Below are positions 1 through 6,635 of a DNA stretch of 47,725 nucleotides, in pieces (position 1 is the stretch's first letter; the number at the start of each line of letters is the position of its first letter). Under the pieces are notes generated by a model that searched no databases, was not told the origin of the DNA, and worked only from the letters and a program-made list of their open reading frames with translations. Where the stretch lies: NCBI GenBank assembly GCA_900319715.1, contig ONPM01000003.1, positions 1-47,725 of the forward strand. The letters are read 5' to 3'. The stretch is from an uncultured Prevotella sp. (GTDB taxonomy: Bacteria; Bacteroidota; Bacteroidia; Bacteroidales; Bacteroidaceae). The position numbers and the translations under genes are program-made.

Positions 1-3
1 AAT

Positions 4-774
4 ATGATTGGAGTAATTCTCGCAGCCGGAATGGCCAAGCGCCTCAGGCCCCTCACGGACGAACGTCCGAAGTGTCTTCTCAAAGTCGGAGAGCGTACGC
101 TCCTCCAGCGCACCGTCGATGCTATGCTCGACGCTGGCATCCGTGAACTCGTCGTCGTCACTGGCTATCGTGCCAACATGATCCGCGACTTCCTCACGAC
201 GCACTATCTCACCCCGCAGGGTAATCCCTCGCCTCTTACCTCTCAACCTTCACCTCTCACCATCCACTTCATCGACAATCCCGACTACGCCCACAACAAT
301 AACATCTTCTCCCTCTGGCTCACACGCCCCTATACTGACGGACGCGAATTCCTGCTCATGGACAGCGACATCCTCTGCGATCCTGCCGTCTTGCCAGCCG
401 TTCTGAGCGTGGAGGGCAGTGCCCTGGCGCTCAACCGCCATGAACTGGGTGAGGAGGAAATGAAGATTGTGGCTGATGCCGAGGGACGCATCACTGAGAT
501 CAGCAAGACCTGCCGTCCGGAGGATGCCGCAGGCGAGAGTGTGGGTATCGAGCACATGACGGCCGACTACAGCACCGCCCTCTTCCGCGAACTCGAGCAG
601 ATGATCGAGGGCGAGGGGCTCATCGACATCTTCTATGAGCGTGCCTTCGAGCGACTCATCCCCCAGGGTCACACTTTCCGCATCGTCGACACCACCAGTT
701 TCTTCTCTATCGAACTCGACACCCCCGAGGACTTCGCCAACGCTCAGCGTCTCATCCCCGCAGAACTCTTCTGA
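4..774 (+). CDS. Nucleotidyltransferase, LicC/inositol-phosphate cytidylyltransferase-like
   Basis: A 256-residue protein of the NTP_transferase family, which activates a phosphorylated sugar, alcohol or amine with CTP or another NTP. The N-terminus carries the nucleotide-binding signature LAAGMAKRLRPLT followed by ERPKCLL, where the lysine is the usual triphosphate contact. A DSD motif (LLMDSDILCD, about residue 120) fits the metal-binding aspartates. The C-terminus (SIELDTPEDFANA) is typical of short cytidylyltransferases. The substrate cannot be read from sequence. A CDP-alcohol phosphatidyltransferase lies about 17 kb away, past the accessory island, so a CDP-activated head group is possible (inference). 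Residues 76-87 (PSPLTSQPSPLT) are encoded by a 7-bp repeat tract and look like an in-frame expansion. The ATG at 4 leaves almost no upstream sequence, so an earlier start cannot be excluded. Confidence 0.85.
   Translation: MIGVILAAGMAKRLRPLTDERPKCLLKVGERTLLQRTVDAMLDAGIRELVVVTGYRANMIRDFLTTHYLTPQGNPSPLTSQPSPLTIHFIDNPDYAHNNNIFSLWLTRPYTDGREFLLMDSDILCDPAVLPAVLSVEGSALALNRHELGEEEMKIVADAEGRITEISKTCRPEDAAGESVGIEHMTADYSTALFRELEQMIEGEGLIDIFYERAFERLIPQGHTFRIVDTTSFFSIELDTPEDFANAQRLIPAELF
228..261 (+). repeat. In-frame 7-bp repeat tract
   Basis: About five degenerate units of the CCTCTYA type with a 7-bp period, lying inside the nucleotidyltransferase gene and read as PSPLTSQPSPLT. The same repeat class occurs between genes elsewhere in this window. 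Confidence 0.7.
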
Positions 775-776
775 GG

Positions 777-808
777 GTCGTGGGGAGAGAGAGACTCCCC
801 CCCACGAC
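777..808. terminator. Bidirectional terminator between convergent genes
   Basis: An 11-bp stem (GTCGTGGGGAG) pairs with CTCCCCCCCACGAC across a short purine-rich loop. It fills the gap between the stop codon at 774 and the stop codon of the convergent gene at 812. The T-run is weak on both sides, so termination strength is uncertain. Confidence 0.6.
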
Positions 809-811
809 TGC

Positions 812-2227
812 TTATTCCGCTTTCCTGATAAGTGTTTTCTTTCCGTTCTCTATGATGATGCCATGAGCGTCCTTGTCGGCCACGGTGCCGTCGAGGCGGT
901 ATGCCGTGGTGGCGTTCTCACCTCTGGCGCGTATGCCCGCGACGGAAGACGGTGAGGCTGGCGTGAACTTCTCCCTCTGCAGTACCTGCGTCATGCAGTG
1001 TGCTGCGCCAAAGCCGTCGATAAGACTCTCCAGCGGCACCCATTCCACGGTGACGCCAGCATCGATGAAACGCTGCTGAAGCGCTGCCGACTGTCCCCCG
1101 ACAGCCATGATGTGGCGAGGAGCAATGGTCAGGAAATTGTTGGCATAGTGCATCTCGTCATCCACGTCTATAGGTATGATCTCAAAACCCCTGTTGCGTA
1201 TAAATTCCACAAAGGGCTGGTCTTTCTTCCACAGCGAATAGGCCTTTGTGCCAGGTTCGCGGGTCCAGATGTCGCAGGTGTCATATTCCGGATCGCCAGG
1301 TTTTGCGTTGATGCGGCTGCTCACCATCGTACACAGGTCTTTGTCAATGATGTTGAAGTGGGTGTCAAGATGCATCTGCATCTGCCACCGTTTGTGGTCG
1401 CGCACCACTACCACGGTGTCATGTCCGAAGGCATCATACTCCAGCAACTGTCGTATGCCCTCGTCGTTGGTGCGCATGCCGCATCCAATGAACGAGATCG
1501 TTCCGGCAGGGATGTAGTCGCCTCCCTCCAGACGGCCCTCGCCGCCGATGCGCAGGATAGGCTCCAGTCCCAGATACTTGTAGCACGCCTCGATGATGTC
1601 GGTCTCTGGGGCACGCTGGCTGCTGTTCATGTTGCAGATGATGTGTCCACGCGGTGTCGTGATGCTCTGGTCGCGGGTGAAGTAGAGGTTCATGATCGGA
1701 TTCTGGATATATGTCGCCTCATAACCCGTGTTGTTGTCCGTCTTGGTGAGTTTCACGGTAGGCTGGAGCAGGATGCAGCGTATCAGGTCGGCACGGCTCA
1801 TCTTGTGCAGCACCTTCTGCCGATATTCCTCCGTCTTTTCAGGATCCTCGTCAGGTATGTCGCTGATGTCATAGTTGAGTTCCTTTGAAGCCAGTCTCAG
1901 CAGGTCGTCGATACTCATCTGCTTGAGGATGTCTGTGACCTTATATACCTGAATGCCGTTAGCCTCCAGCATCTTGATGTAGTTCTCGTGCTCTTCGGCA
2001 GCCTTGTCCACGTCGAAATAGTTCTCAAACAGACCTGCAGACGGGTGTATGACACCATTGAACAACTCCTGTCCAGGCGTATGCATCAGGATGTTGCCTG
2101 CCTTGCACCATTCCGCCTGCGGATAAACCATCTCCTTCGCCTCCTGCGCCCATGAGCCCGCAGCAGCGACAGCCATAAAAATACCGATAAATAAATTTCT
2201 AATCATAGTAAACGATGTTGTTTTCAT
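812..2227 (-). CDS. Secreted arginine deiminase family protein with C-terminal tail
   Basis: A 471-residue member of the guanidino-group-modifying (ADI/amidinotransferase) superfamily, whose arginine deiminases convert arginine to citrulline and ammonia. Visible family motifs are FTRDQ (substrate loop), EGGD, MHLDTHF with the catalytic His, and a Cys close to the end of the fold in AAHCMTQ. Unlike cytoplasmic arginine deiminases it has a signal peptide: a basic start, a hydrophobic stretch and an alanine-rich cleavage region ending near SWAQ (residues 1-28). The ATG at 2206 is an alternative start. After the catalytic Cys about 60 extra residues end in a tail of the form YRLDG-GIIIENGKK, like the tails of many secreted Prevotella proteins. 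Whether it acts on free arginine or peptidyl-arginine cannot be told. It has its own promoter. Confidence 0.85.
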   Translation of the reverse strand: MKTTSFTMIRNLFIGIFMAVAAAGSWAQEAKEMVYPQAEWCKAGNILMHTPGQELFNGVIHPSAGLFENYFDVDKAAEEHENYIKMLEANGIQVYKVTDILKQMSIDDLLRLASKELNYDISDIPDEDPEKTEEYRQKVLHKMSRADLIRCILLQPTVKLTKTDNNTGYEATYIQNPIMNLYFTRDQSITTPRGHIICNMNSSQRAPETDIIEACYKYLGLEPILRIGGEGRLEGGDYIPAGTISFIGCGMRTNDEGIRQLLEYDAFGHDTVVVVRDHKRWQMQMHLDTHFNIIDKDLCTMVSSRINAKPGDPEYDTCDIWTREPGTKAYSLWKKDQPFVEFIRNRGFEIIPIDVDDEMHYANNFLTIAPRHIMAVGGQSAALQQRFIDAGVTVEWVPLESLIDGFGAAHCMTQVLQREKFTPASPSSVAGIRARGENATTAYRLDGTVADKDAHGIIIENGKKTLIRKAE

Positions 2228-2256
2228 TTTGTTTGGAATAAATTGTTTTCTGTGTG

Positions 2257-2288
2257 CAAAGATACATTTTTTTTAAAATTATACAAAA
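2257..2288 (-). promoter_or_regulatory. Bacteroidetes promoter of the deiminase gene
   Basis: On the minus strand a -33 TTTTG (2284-2288) is followed after 19 bp by a -7 TATCTTTG (2257-2264). This matches the Bacteroidetes consensus and leaves a leader of about 25-30 nt before the ATG at 2227. Confidence 0.8.
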
Positions 2289-2820
2289 TCTGTAGCGCAA
2301 AAAGTCTCAGGTGATACTGTTTTTTTTGATGTTGCGATGACTCTATGGCGTGATATAAACGTCTCTGGCTTCTGTCCTTTTCCGCCTGCAAAATTACAAC
2401 ATTCCTCCAACTCACTTCATCCCAATTCATCTTAACTCATCCCAATTCGTCCATTTTAATCCTAATTAATCTTTACTCCCCACCCCCTGCCACTTGACTC
2501 CGTAAACCCTGCCTGTTTACTCCGTTACCGATGCCTCCTGACCTTATAAAGGATAGGACTTTATCTATATAACACCCTATCCTTTACACCCATTCCAGGC
2601 ATCCCTTACGCCCTTAACTGCCGTCCTTATCACAAAATCACAAAAGGTTTTTGCGATAATCATCAAAAAAATCTTATATAATTTATTAATATATTATATA
2701 TATTATAATATATATAATATATTATTATTTATTTAAGTTATTTCATTATTTCCATTTTTATTTTTCCTTTTGTGATTTTGTGATTTTGTGATTTGTGATT
2801 TTGTGACAATGTACTATGAA

Positions 2821-2848
2821 AGCACACGGGGTCAGGAGTGCTGTGCGT
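2821..2848 (+). repeat. 28-bp dispersed repeat, copy 1
   Basis: First of three near-identical copies of AGCACAYGGGGYCAGGAG followed by TGCTGTGCGT. The ends can pair (GCACA with TGTGC). It lies inside the large inverted-repeat region. Confidence 0.75.
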
Positions 2849-2865
2849 GCTATTTTGATTATCCA

Positions 2866-2902
2866 TTTGCAACCTTGCAACTTGCAACTTCGCAACTTGC
2901 AA
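2866..2902 (+). repeat. TTGCAAC 7-bp repeat tract
   Basis: About five units of TTGCAAC/CTTGCAA with a mostly 7-bp period, in the non-coding stretch. Same period as the repeat tracts elsewhere in the window. Confidence 0.65.
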
Positions 2903-3031
2903 AAAGATTAGTTTGGATGATTATGGATGAATTGGGATGAGTTAAGATGAGTTGGGATGAAGTGAGTTGGAGGAATGTAGTAATTTTGTAGGCGGAAAGA
3001 GACAGCAGCCCATGAGAAAACCAGAGAATAA

Positions 3032-3063
3032 TTTGGTGCTTTCGTAAATAAGTCTTATCTTTG
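3032..3063 (+). promoter_or_regulatory. Bacteroidetes promoter upstream of the 3142 gene
   Basis: TTTG at 3032-3035, a 20-bp spacer and TATCTTTG at 3056-3063. The sequence around the -33 box (AATAATTTGGTGCTTT) recurs at about 3943-3958. Confidence 0.75.
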
Positions 3064-3076
3064 CAGAAGAAACGCG

Positions 3077-3104
3077 AGCACATGGGGTCAGGAGTGCTGT
3101 GCGT
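3077..3104 (+). repeat. 28-bp dispersed repeat, copy 2
   Basis: Copy 2 lies in the 5' leader of the 3142 gene, 13 bp after the -7 box. Copies 2 and 3 are direct repeats bracketing that gene. Confidence 0.8.
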
Positions 3105-3141
3105 CCTAATAGAATTGTTATTAATTTAGTTGATTATAGAT

Positions 3142-3744
3142 ATGAATGTTAGTAAATGGCTTCTGATAGTCTTGCTTTGGTTGCCCGTATCGTCTGTTGC
3201 GCAGAATAGGGTGGGTACTCTGAAAGCACCTTCTGCTCCTACGCCCATCGAAGTGAGGGAGCGCACCATCCGCGACTTGCTCTATTTCCCATTCTCGTGT
3301 ATCAGCGACCCCATGACTACCAGAGAATTGGCCTGGCAGGTCGTTGAAAACACTTTTGGTACCTGCGAAGCCATTAACGGCTCTCCAGGCCTTCATGCCG
3401 GCGGAGCCTATGATTTCACTTATCGTGGTGTTGCCATCGGCCTTTGTTTCTATAGTTGGTATGGTGACAGGACTTGGTATGACTTTTTTTTCAGTTCGAA
3501 AAATGAGGCTGACCAATTCTATAACAACATGGTCAAAGACATTCAAAATGTAGGTATCCCGCTCACCAAAGACAAAATCTATGGTGGCATGTCCAACCGC
3601 AAAAAGCCTGTTTCCGTCTTTAAATGGGTGTATGTCTTCCCTCCTGTCAAGGTGAAAAAGCCTGGTCCGTCAAACATCGAGCCTGAAGATGCTGTCGGAA
3701 AGTACAAAGTGGAATTGGGCGTCTATAAAAGGAAACTTAAATAA
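3142..3744 (+). CDS. Secreted hypothetical protein
   Basis: A 200-residue protein that I do not recognise. It begins with a clear signal peptide (MNVSKWLLIVLLWLPVSSVAQ), so it is probably periplasmic or outer-membrane associated. The mature part is rich in aromatic residues (CFYSWYGDRTWYDFFF near residue 105) and has a basic C-terminus. The ATG at 3142 was chosen over an in-frame TTG at 3130 because it starts directly at the signal peptide. The gene stands alone behind its own promoter and is bracketed by two copies of a 28-bp repeat, the downstream one starting right after the stop codon. It marks the left edge of the AT-richer island. Confidence 0.7.
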   Translation: MNVSKWLLIVLLWLPVSSVAQNRVGTLKAPSAPTPIEVRERTIRDLLYFPFSCISDPMTTRELAWQVVENTFGTCEAINGSPGLHAGGAYDFTYRGVAIGLCFYSWYGDRTWYDFFFSSKNEADQFYNNMVKDIQNVGIPLTKDKIYGGMSNRKKPVSVFKWVYVFPPVKVKKPGPSNIEPEDAVGKYKVELGVYKRKLK

Positions 3745-3746
3745 CG

Positions 3747-3774
3747 AGCACATGGGGCCAGGAGTGCTGTGCGT
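3747..3774 (+). repeat. 28-bp dispersed repeat, copy 3
   Basis: Copy 3 starts two bases after the stop codon of the 3142 gene. It differs from copy 2 by one base in 28. The rest of 3775-3980 holds no gene I can support. Confidence 0.8.
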
Positions 3775-3980
3775 TTGATCAGGGGGCGGCGTAAGGTTGA
3801 TACGGGCGTATAAAAATGAGGAACTGTGTTGAAACCTTCTCTCACTTGTAGCGACAACCGTCCCTACAGGCGACATATCAGGCAAATGCCCTCAAAATTT
3901 GTCGTATGATCAGTTGAACTGTCTCCATAATCATAATCAGAAAATAATTTGGTGCTTTGCTAAAAAACTAGACCTGTGCC

Positions 3981-4010
3981 TTGATTGTTCATACCTTTTT
4001 TGTATCTTTG
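3981..4010 (+). promoter_or_regulatory. Promoter of the WYL regulator gene
   Basis: TTG at 3981-3983, a 19-bp spacer and TATCTTTG at 4003-4010, 21 bp before the ATG at 4032. Confidence 0.8.
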
Positions 4011-4031
4011 CACCATCAAAAGTTATAATGT

Positions 4032-4943
4032 ATGGCAAAGAATACAGTAAATAAGTATGTTTGGCTGGTGGAAACCATCTATAAAGCCAAAAAGATCTCA
4101 TTCGAAGAGATCAATCGTCGTTGGATGGATAATGACATGAGTGAGGGCGGAGTTCTTTCTATCAGGACATTCCATAAATGGCGCATTGCTATTGAGGAGA
4201 TGTTTGGTCTCATCATCGAGAACGAACAGGGTGGGCAATACCGTTATTTTATCCAGAATGCTGATGAACTGAGAAATGGCTCTATGCGCAGTTGGCTTTT
4301 CAATACATTATCCGTCAGTAATCTGATGATGGACAGTGTGAGCATCAAGGATAAGGTGTTGTTTGAGGAGATTCCTGATGGCGAGCAGTATCTCCCTGTT
4401 ATTCTCGAAGCTCTGAAGAAAAACCTAGCGCTTGGTATGACCTATCAGAGTTATACTCGCGACGAGGCCAATACTTTCGAGGTAGAGCCTTATTGTCTGA
4501 AAGCTTTCAAACAGCGTTGGTATCTTGTGGGGAACAGTCCCTATTACAATAAGATTATGATTTATGCTCTGGATCGTGTCAAATGGCTGGTATTAACTGA
4601 AAAGAACTTCAAATACCCTAAGGACTTCAATGCTGAGGAATTCTTCGAGGATTGTTTTGGAATCATCGCAGATCAGAGCATCGATGTTGAGACTGTCAAA
4701 ATCAAAGTGTCAGCAGGACAGGCTAACTATTTACGCAGTCTGACGCTCCATCAGACGCAAAGGGAGATTGAGCGTAACGATGAGTACAGTATCTTTACAG
4801 TTCGTCTGCGTCCCACCTTCGATTTCCGCCAGGAGATTCTGTCGCAAGGTGGCGACATAGAAGTCTTGGAGCCCAAATGGTTCCGTGATGAGATGGCTGA
4901 GATTGCCAAAAACATGTGGAACAAATATTATGAGATAAAATAG
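4032..4943 (+). CDS. WYL-domain transcriptional regulator
   Basis: A 303-residue regulator. The N-terminal about 90 residues look like a helix-turn-helix region (TVNKYVWLVETIYKAKKISF and the following helices). A WYL domain follows at about residues 125-225, with the diagnostic RWYLVG motif and YALDRVKWL downstream. A C-terminal WCX-like region ends in FRDEMAEIAKNMW. WYL proteins bind ligands, often nucleotides or nucleic acid, and many repress phage-defence loci. This gene opens the all-plus-strand island and directly precedes a RhuM-Fic gene with its own promoter, so local control of the island is plausible but not shown. Confidence 0.88.
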   Translation: MAKNTVNKYVWLVETIYKAKKISFEEINRRWMDNDMSEGGVLSIRTFHKWRIAIEEMFGLIIENEQGGQYRYFIQNADELRNGSMRSWLFNTLSVSNLMMDSVSIKDKVLFEEIPDGEQYLPVILEALKKNLALGMTYQSYTRDEANTFEVEPYCLKAFKQRWYLVGNSPYYNKIMIYALDRVKWLVLTEKNFKYPKDFNAEEFFEDCFGIIADQSIDVETVKIKVSAGQANYLRSLTLHQTQREIERNDEYSIFTVRLRPTFDFRQEILSQGGDIEVLEPKWFRDEMAEIAKNMWNKYYEIK

Positions 4944-4953
4944 CATGTAAATG

Positions 4954-4984
4954 TTTGATGAATAAGAAAAAAGTTGTATCTTTG
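4954..4984 (+). promoter_or_regulatory. Promoter of the RhuM-Fic gene
   Basis: TTTG at 4954-4957, 19 bp, TATCTTTG at 4977-4984. This places transcription start near 4990 and argues against the TTG start at 4974. Confidence 0.75.
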
Positions 4985-5009
4985 CAGAATGGTTTTATCA
5001 GATAGCAAA

Positions 5010-5996
5010 ATGGACGAGAACAAGATCGTAATCTATCAGACGGAGGACGGACAAACGCAGATTGATGTCCGCTTGGAGAATGAGACGGTGTGGTTGACAC
5101 AGGCTCAGATGGTGGAATTGTTCCAAACCACGAAACAAAATGTAAGCCTTCATGTTGGCAATGTTTTTAAGGAAGGTGAATTGGAGCAAGAGGCAACAGT
5201 CAAGGAATACTTGACAGTTCAAAATGAAGGGAACAGAAAAGTTACCCGAAAAGTTAAGTATTACAACCTCGATGTCATCATCTCCGTTGGTTATCGCGTG
5301 AAGAGCAAACGTGGTACTGCTTTCCGCATCTGGGCTCGACAGATAATAAAAGACTATCTTGTTAAAGGTTATGCTGTCAATGAGCGTATCCGCAAGGAGC
5401 AAATAGCCGAACTGCGCCAACTGGTGCAGGTGGTGGGACGTGCCATTAACAATCAAGAACTGCCTAATACCACAGAGAGCCAGGACTTGTTGAATGTGGT
5501 TGTTGATTATACTTACGCCCTCGATACGCTTGATAACTATGATTACGAACGACTGACCATCGACAAGACCACCAAGCAAGAGCCCTTCCATGCTACTTAC
5601 GAAAATGCAATGGAGGCTATCCAGACATTGCGCGAGAAGTTTGGGGGAAGCACTCTCTTTGGCAATGAGAAAGATGATTCCTTCAAGAGCAGTATAGGCC
5701 AGATCTATCAGACCTTTGGTGGTGAAGAGCTTTATCCCAGTGTCGAGGAGAAAGCCGCTATGCTGCTGTATCTGGTAACTAAGAACCACTCTTTCAGCGA
5801 TGGCAACAAACGTATTGCTGCCACGCTGTTTTTGTGGTTTCTGAACAATAATGGTATTCTTTATCGCAAAGACGGTTCAAAACGCTTGGCTGATAACACC
5901 CTCGTTGCCCTTACTTTGATGATTGCAGAAAGTAAGACTGAAGAAAAGGACGTGATGGTAAAAGTCGTGGTGAATTTGATCAATCAGAAGAACTAA
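5010..5996 (+). CDS. RhuM family protein with C-terminal Fic/DOC domain
   Basis: A 328-residue two-domain protein. Residues 1 to about 110 match the RhuM (virulence-associated) domain, with VWLTQAQMVELFQTTKQNVS followed by YYNLDVIISVGYRVKS. The C-terminal half is a Fic/DOC domain with the active-site motif HSFSDGNKR, matching HxFxDGNKR. Fic domains transfer AMP or phosphate groups to proteins and DOC toxins inactivate EF-Tu; the substrate here is unknown. The promoter at 4977-4984 puts the start of transcription near 4990, so I chose the ATG at 5010 (MDENK); the ATG at 4989 is possible if translation is leaderless. No separate antitoxin gene is visible; the adjacent WYL regulator may control it. 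Confidence 0.88.
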   Translation: MDENKIVIYQTEDGQTQIDVRLENETVWLTQAQMVELFQTTKQNVSLHVGNVFKEGELEQEATVKEYLTVQNEGNRKVTRKVKYYNLDVIISVGYRVKSKRGTAFRIWARQIIKDYLVKGYAVNERIRKEQIAELRQLVQVVGRAINNQELPNTTESQDLLNVVVDYTYALDTLDNYDYERLTIDKTTKQEPFHATYENAMEAIQTLREKFGGSTLFGNEKDDSFKSSIGQIYQTFGGEELYPSVEEKAAMLLYLVTKNHSFSDGNKRIAATLFLWFLNNNGILYRKDGSKRLADNTLVALTLMIAESKTEEKDVMVKVVVNLINQKN

Positions 5997-6093
5997 ATAG
6001 TTACGTCACTTATCAACATATCCACACCACATTATTATACTCATAAAAGAATAAGAGAAATAAGAAAAGGAAATAATAATGATGTATTTACAA

Positions 6094-6150
6094 GGTGTGC
6101 CCCAATACGGCGCACCTTTCTTGCATCTTTGCATCGTGAACTATAAAGAT
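6094..6150 (+). promoter_or_regulatory. Shared hairpin/-7 module, copy A
   Basis: An 8-bp stem (GGTGTGCC with GGCGCACC) around the 7-nt loop CCAATAC, then a T-rich run, a -7-like CATCTTTG (6124-6131) and a leader with GTGAACTATAAAGAT. Copies B (10386) and C (15396) share loop, spacing, -7 box and leader while the stem bases differ. It drives the gene at 6159. It may double as a terminator for upstream transcription. Confidence 0.75.
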
Positions 6151-6158
6151 GTAACGAT

Positions 6159-6554
6159 ATGACAGTATCAGAATTATTTAAGAAGTATGACTTTGAAAGC
6201 ATACTACCGCATTTAAATCACCTCTTTATGGTGAATAGTGGGCGGCATTTCTCTGACGCGAGTATTGAGGTGTTCAGAGGTCTTTATAAAAAATGGACCG
6301 AGTGCGAAACAAAACCTACGATTCGCCATATCCGGCTTGTATCTCGTTGGGAGCATACAAGTCCTTCCATTGACATGAATTGCCATGTTAAAGAGAAGAA
6401 TGTTTTTTGCTACGCAGTAGCAGACCAGAAGGATATGATTGAGGTACTGGGCATGAAAGTGAGAGTAGATAAAGACGTCGAAATCAGCGAGGTGGAATTG
6501 GCAGCAGGGTTGTTTTGGGAAATGACCTATTATGGTCCTAAAGAAAATGGATAG
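6159..6554 (+). CDS. Small protein related to the first gene of the DnaB unit
   Basis: A 131-residue protein without signal peptide or membrane segment. It resembles the N-terminal about 130 residues of the protein at 10454: both begin MT-ELF/ELL followed by F(D/E)-hydrophobic-P-L, and both carry a C-terminal block of the form EXAA-W-YG (EVELAAGLFWEMTYYG here, AEIAACCIWHTSFYG there). This may be the DUF6557 type of family, but that name is from memory and unchecked. The gene has its own copy of the shared hairpin promoter module. Function unknown; co-regulation with the DnaB/DnaE unit is the main clue. Confidence 0.75.
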   Translation: MTVSELFKKYDFESILPHLNHLFMVNSGRHFSDASIEVFRGLYKKWTECETKPTIRHIRLVSRWEHTSPSIDMNCHVKEKNVFCYAVADQKDMIEVLGMKVRVDKDVEISEVELAAGLFWEMTYYGPKENG

Positions 6555-6600
6555 TTATACGAAATTATGTTAATACACACTTCTATTCAAAATAATGTTG

Positions 6601-6608
6601 TATCTTTG
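6601..6608 (+). promoter_or_regulatory. -7 box of the NDT-UDG gene
   Basis: TATCTTTG 28 bp before the ATG at 6636. No good -33 element is visible. Confidence 0.65.
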
Positions 6609-6635
6609 TTGCACCTAAAATAATAAATAAGACTT

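Larger units (their letters stand above)
2361..3010. repeat. Nested long inverted repeat with AT-rich centre (MITE-like)
   Basis: A gene-free stretch of about 650 bp. The left arm (about 2373-2453) and right arm (about 2926-3006) are reverse complements at roughly 90 percent identity over about 80 bp. Each arm carries a 10-bp periodic pattern (units such as GGATGAGTTA). Inside them a second inverted pair occurs: ATCACAAAATCACAAAAGG near 2631-2650 and CCTTTTGTGATTTTGTGA near 2765-2783. The centre (about 2670-2750) is almost pure A/T and itself palindromic. No protein-coding gene is convincing here. The structure resembles a non-autonomous mobile element or a strongly foldable intergenic region; its function is unknown. 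Confidence 0.7.

Noticed and set aside
998..1888. Long open frame opposite the deiminase gene
   Set aside because: It is a shadow of the minus-strand deiminase gene, without promoter, ribosome-binding site or recognisable domain. The same holds for long opposite-strand frames over the DUF5686, MMPL, dipeptidase and GH127 genes.
2361..3010. Replication origin
   Set aside because: The region is AT-rich with inverted repeats, but no cluster of DnaA boxes (TTATCCACA) is present; only weak TTATCACAA-like matches.
2361..3010. Invertible promoter switch
   Set aside because: The arms hold TAATTTTG sequences facing outwards, but no -33 element at the right distance and no invertase gene is visible.
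6094..6131. Hairpins of the shared module as simple terminators only
   Set aside because: They do resemble terminators, but the fixed loop, the -7 box and the conserved leader downstream in all three copies point to more than termination. Left open whether they do both.
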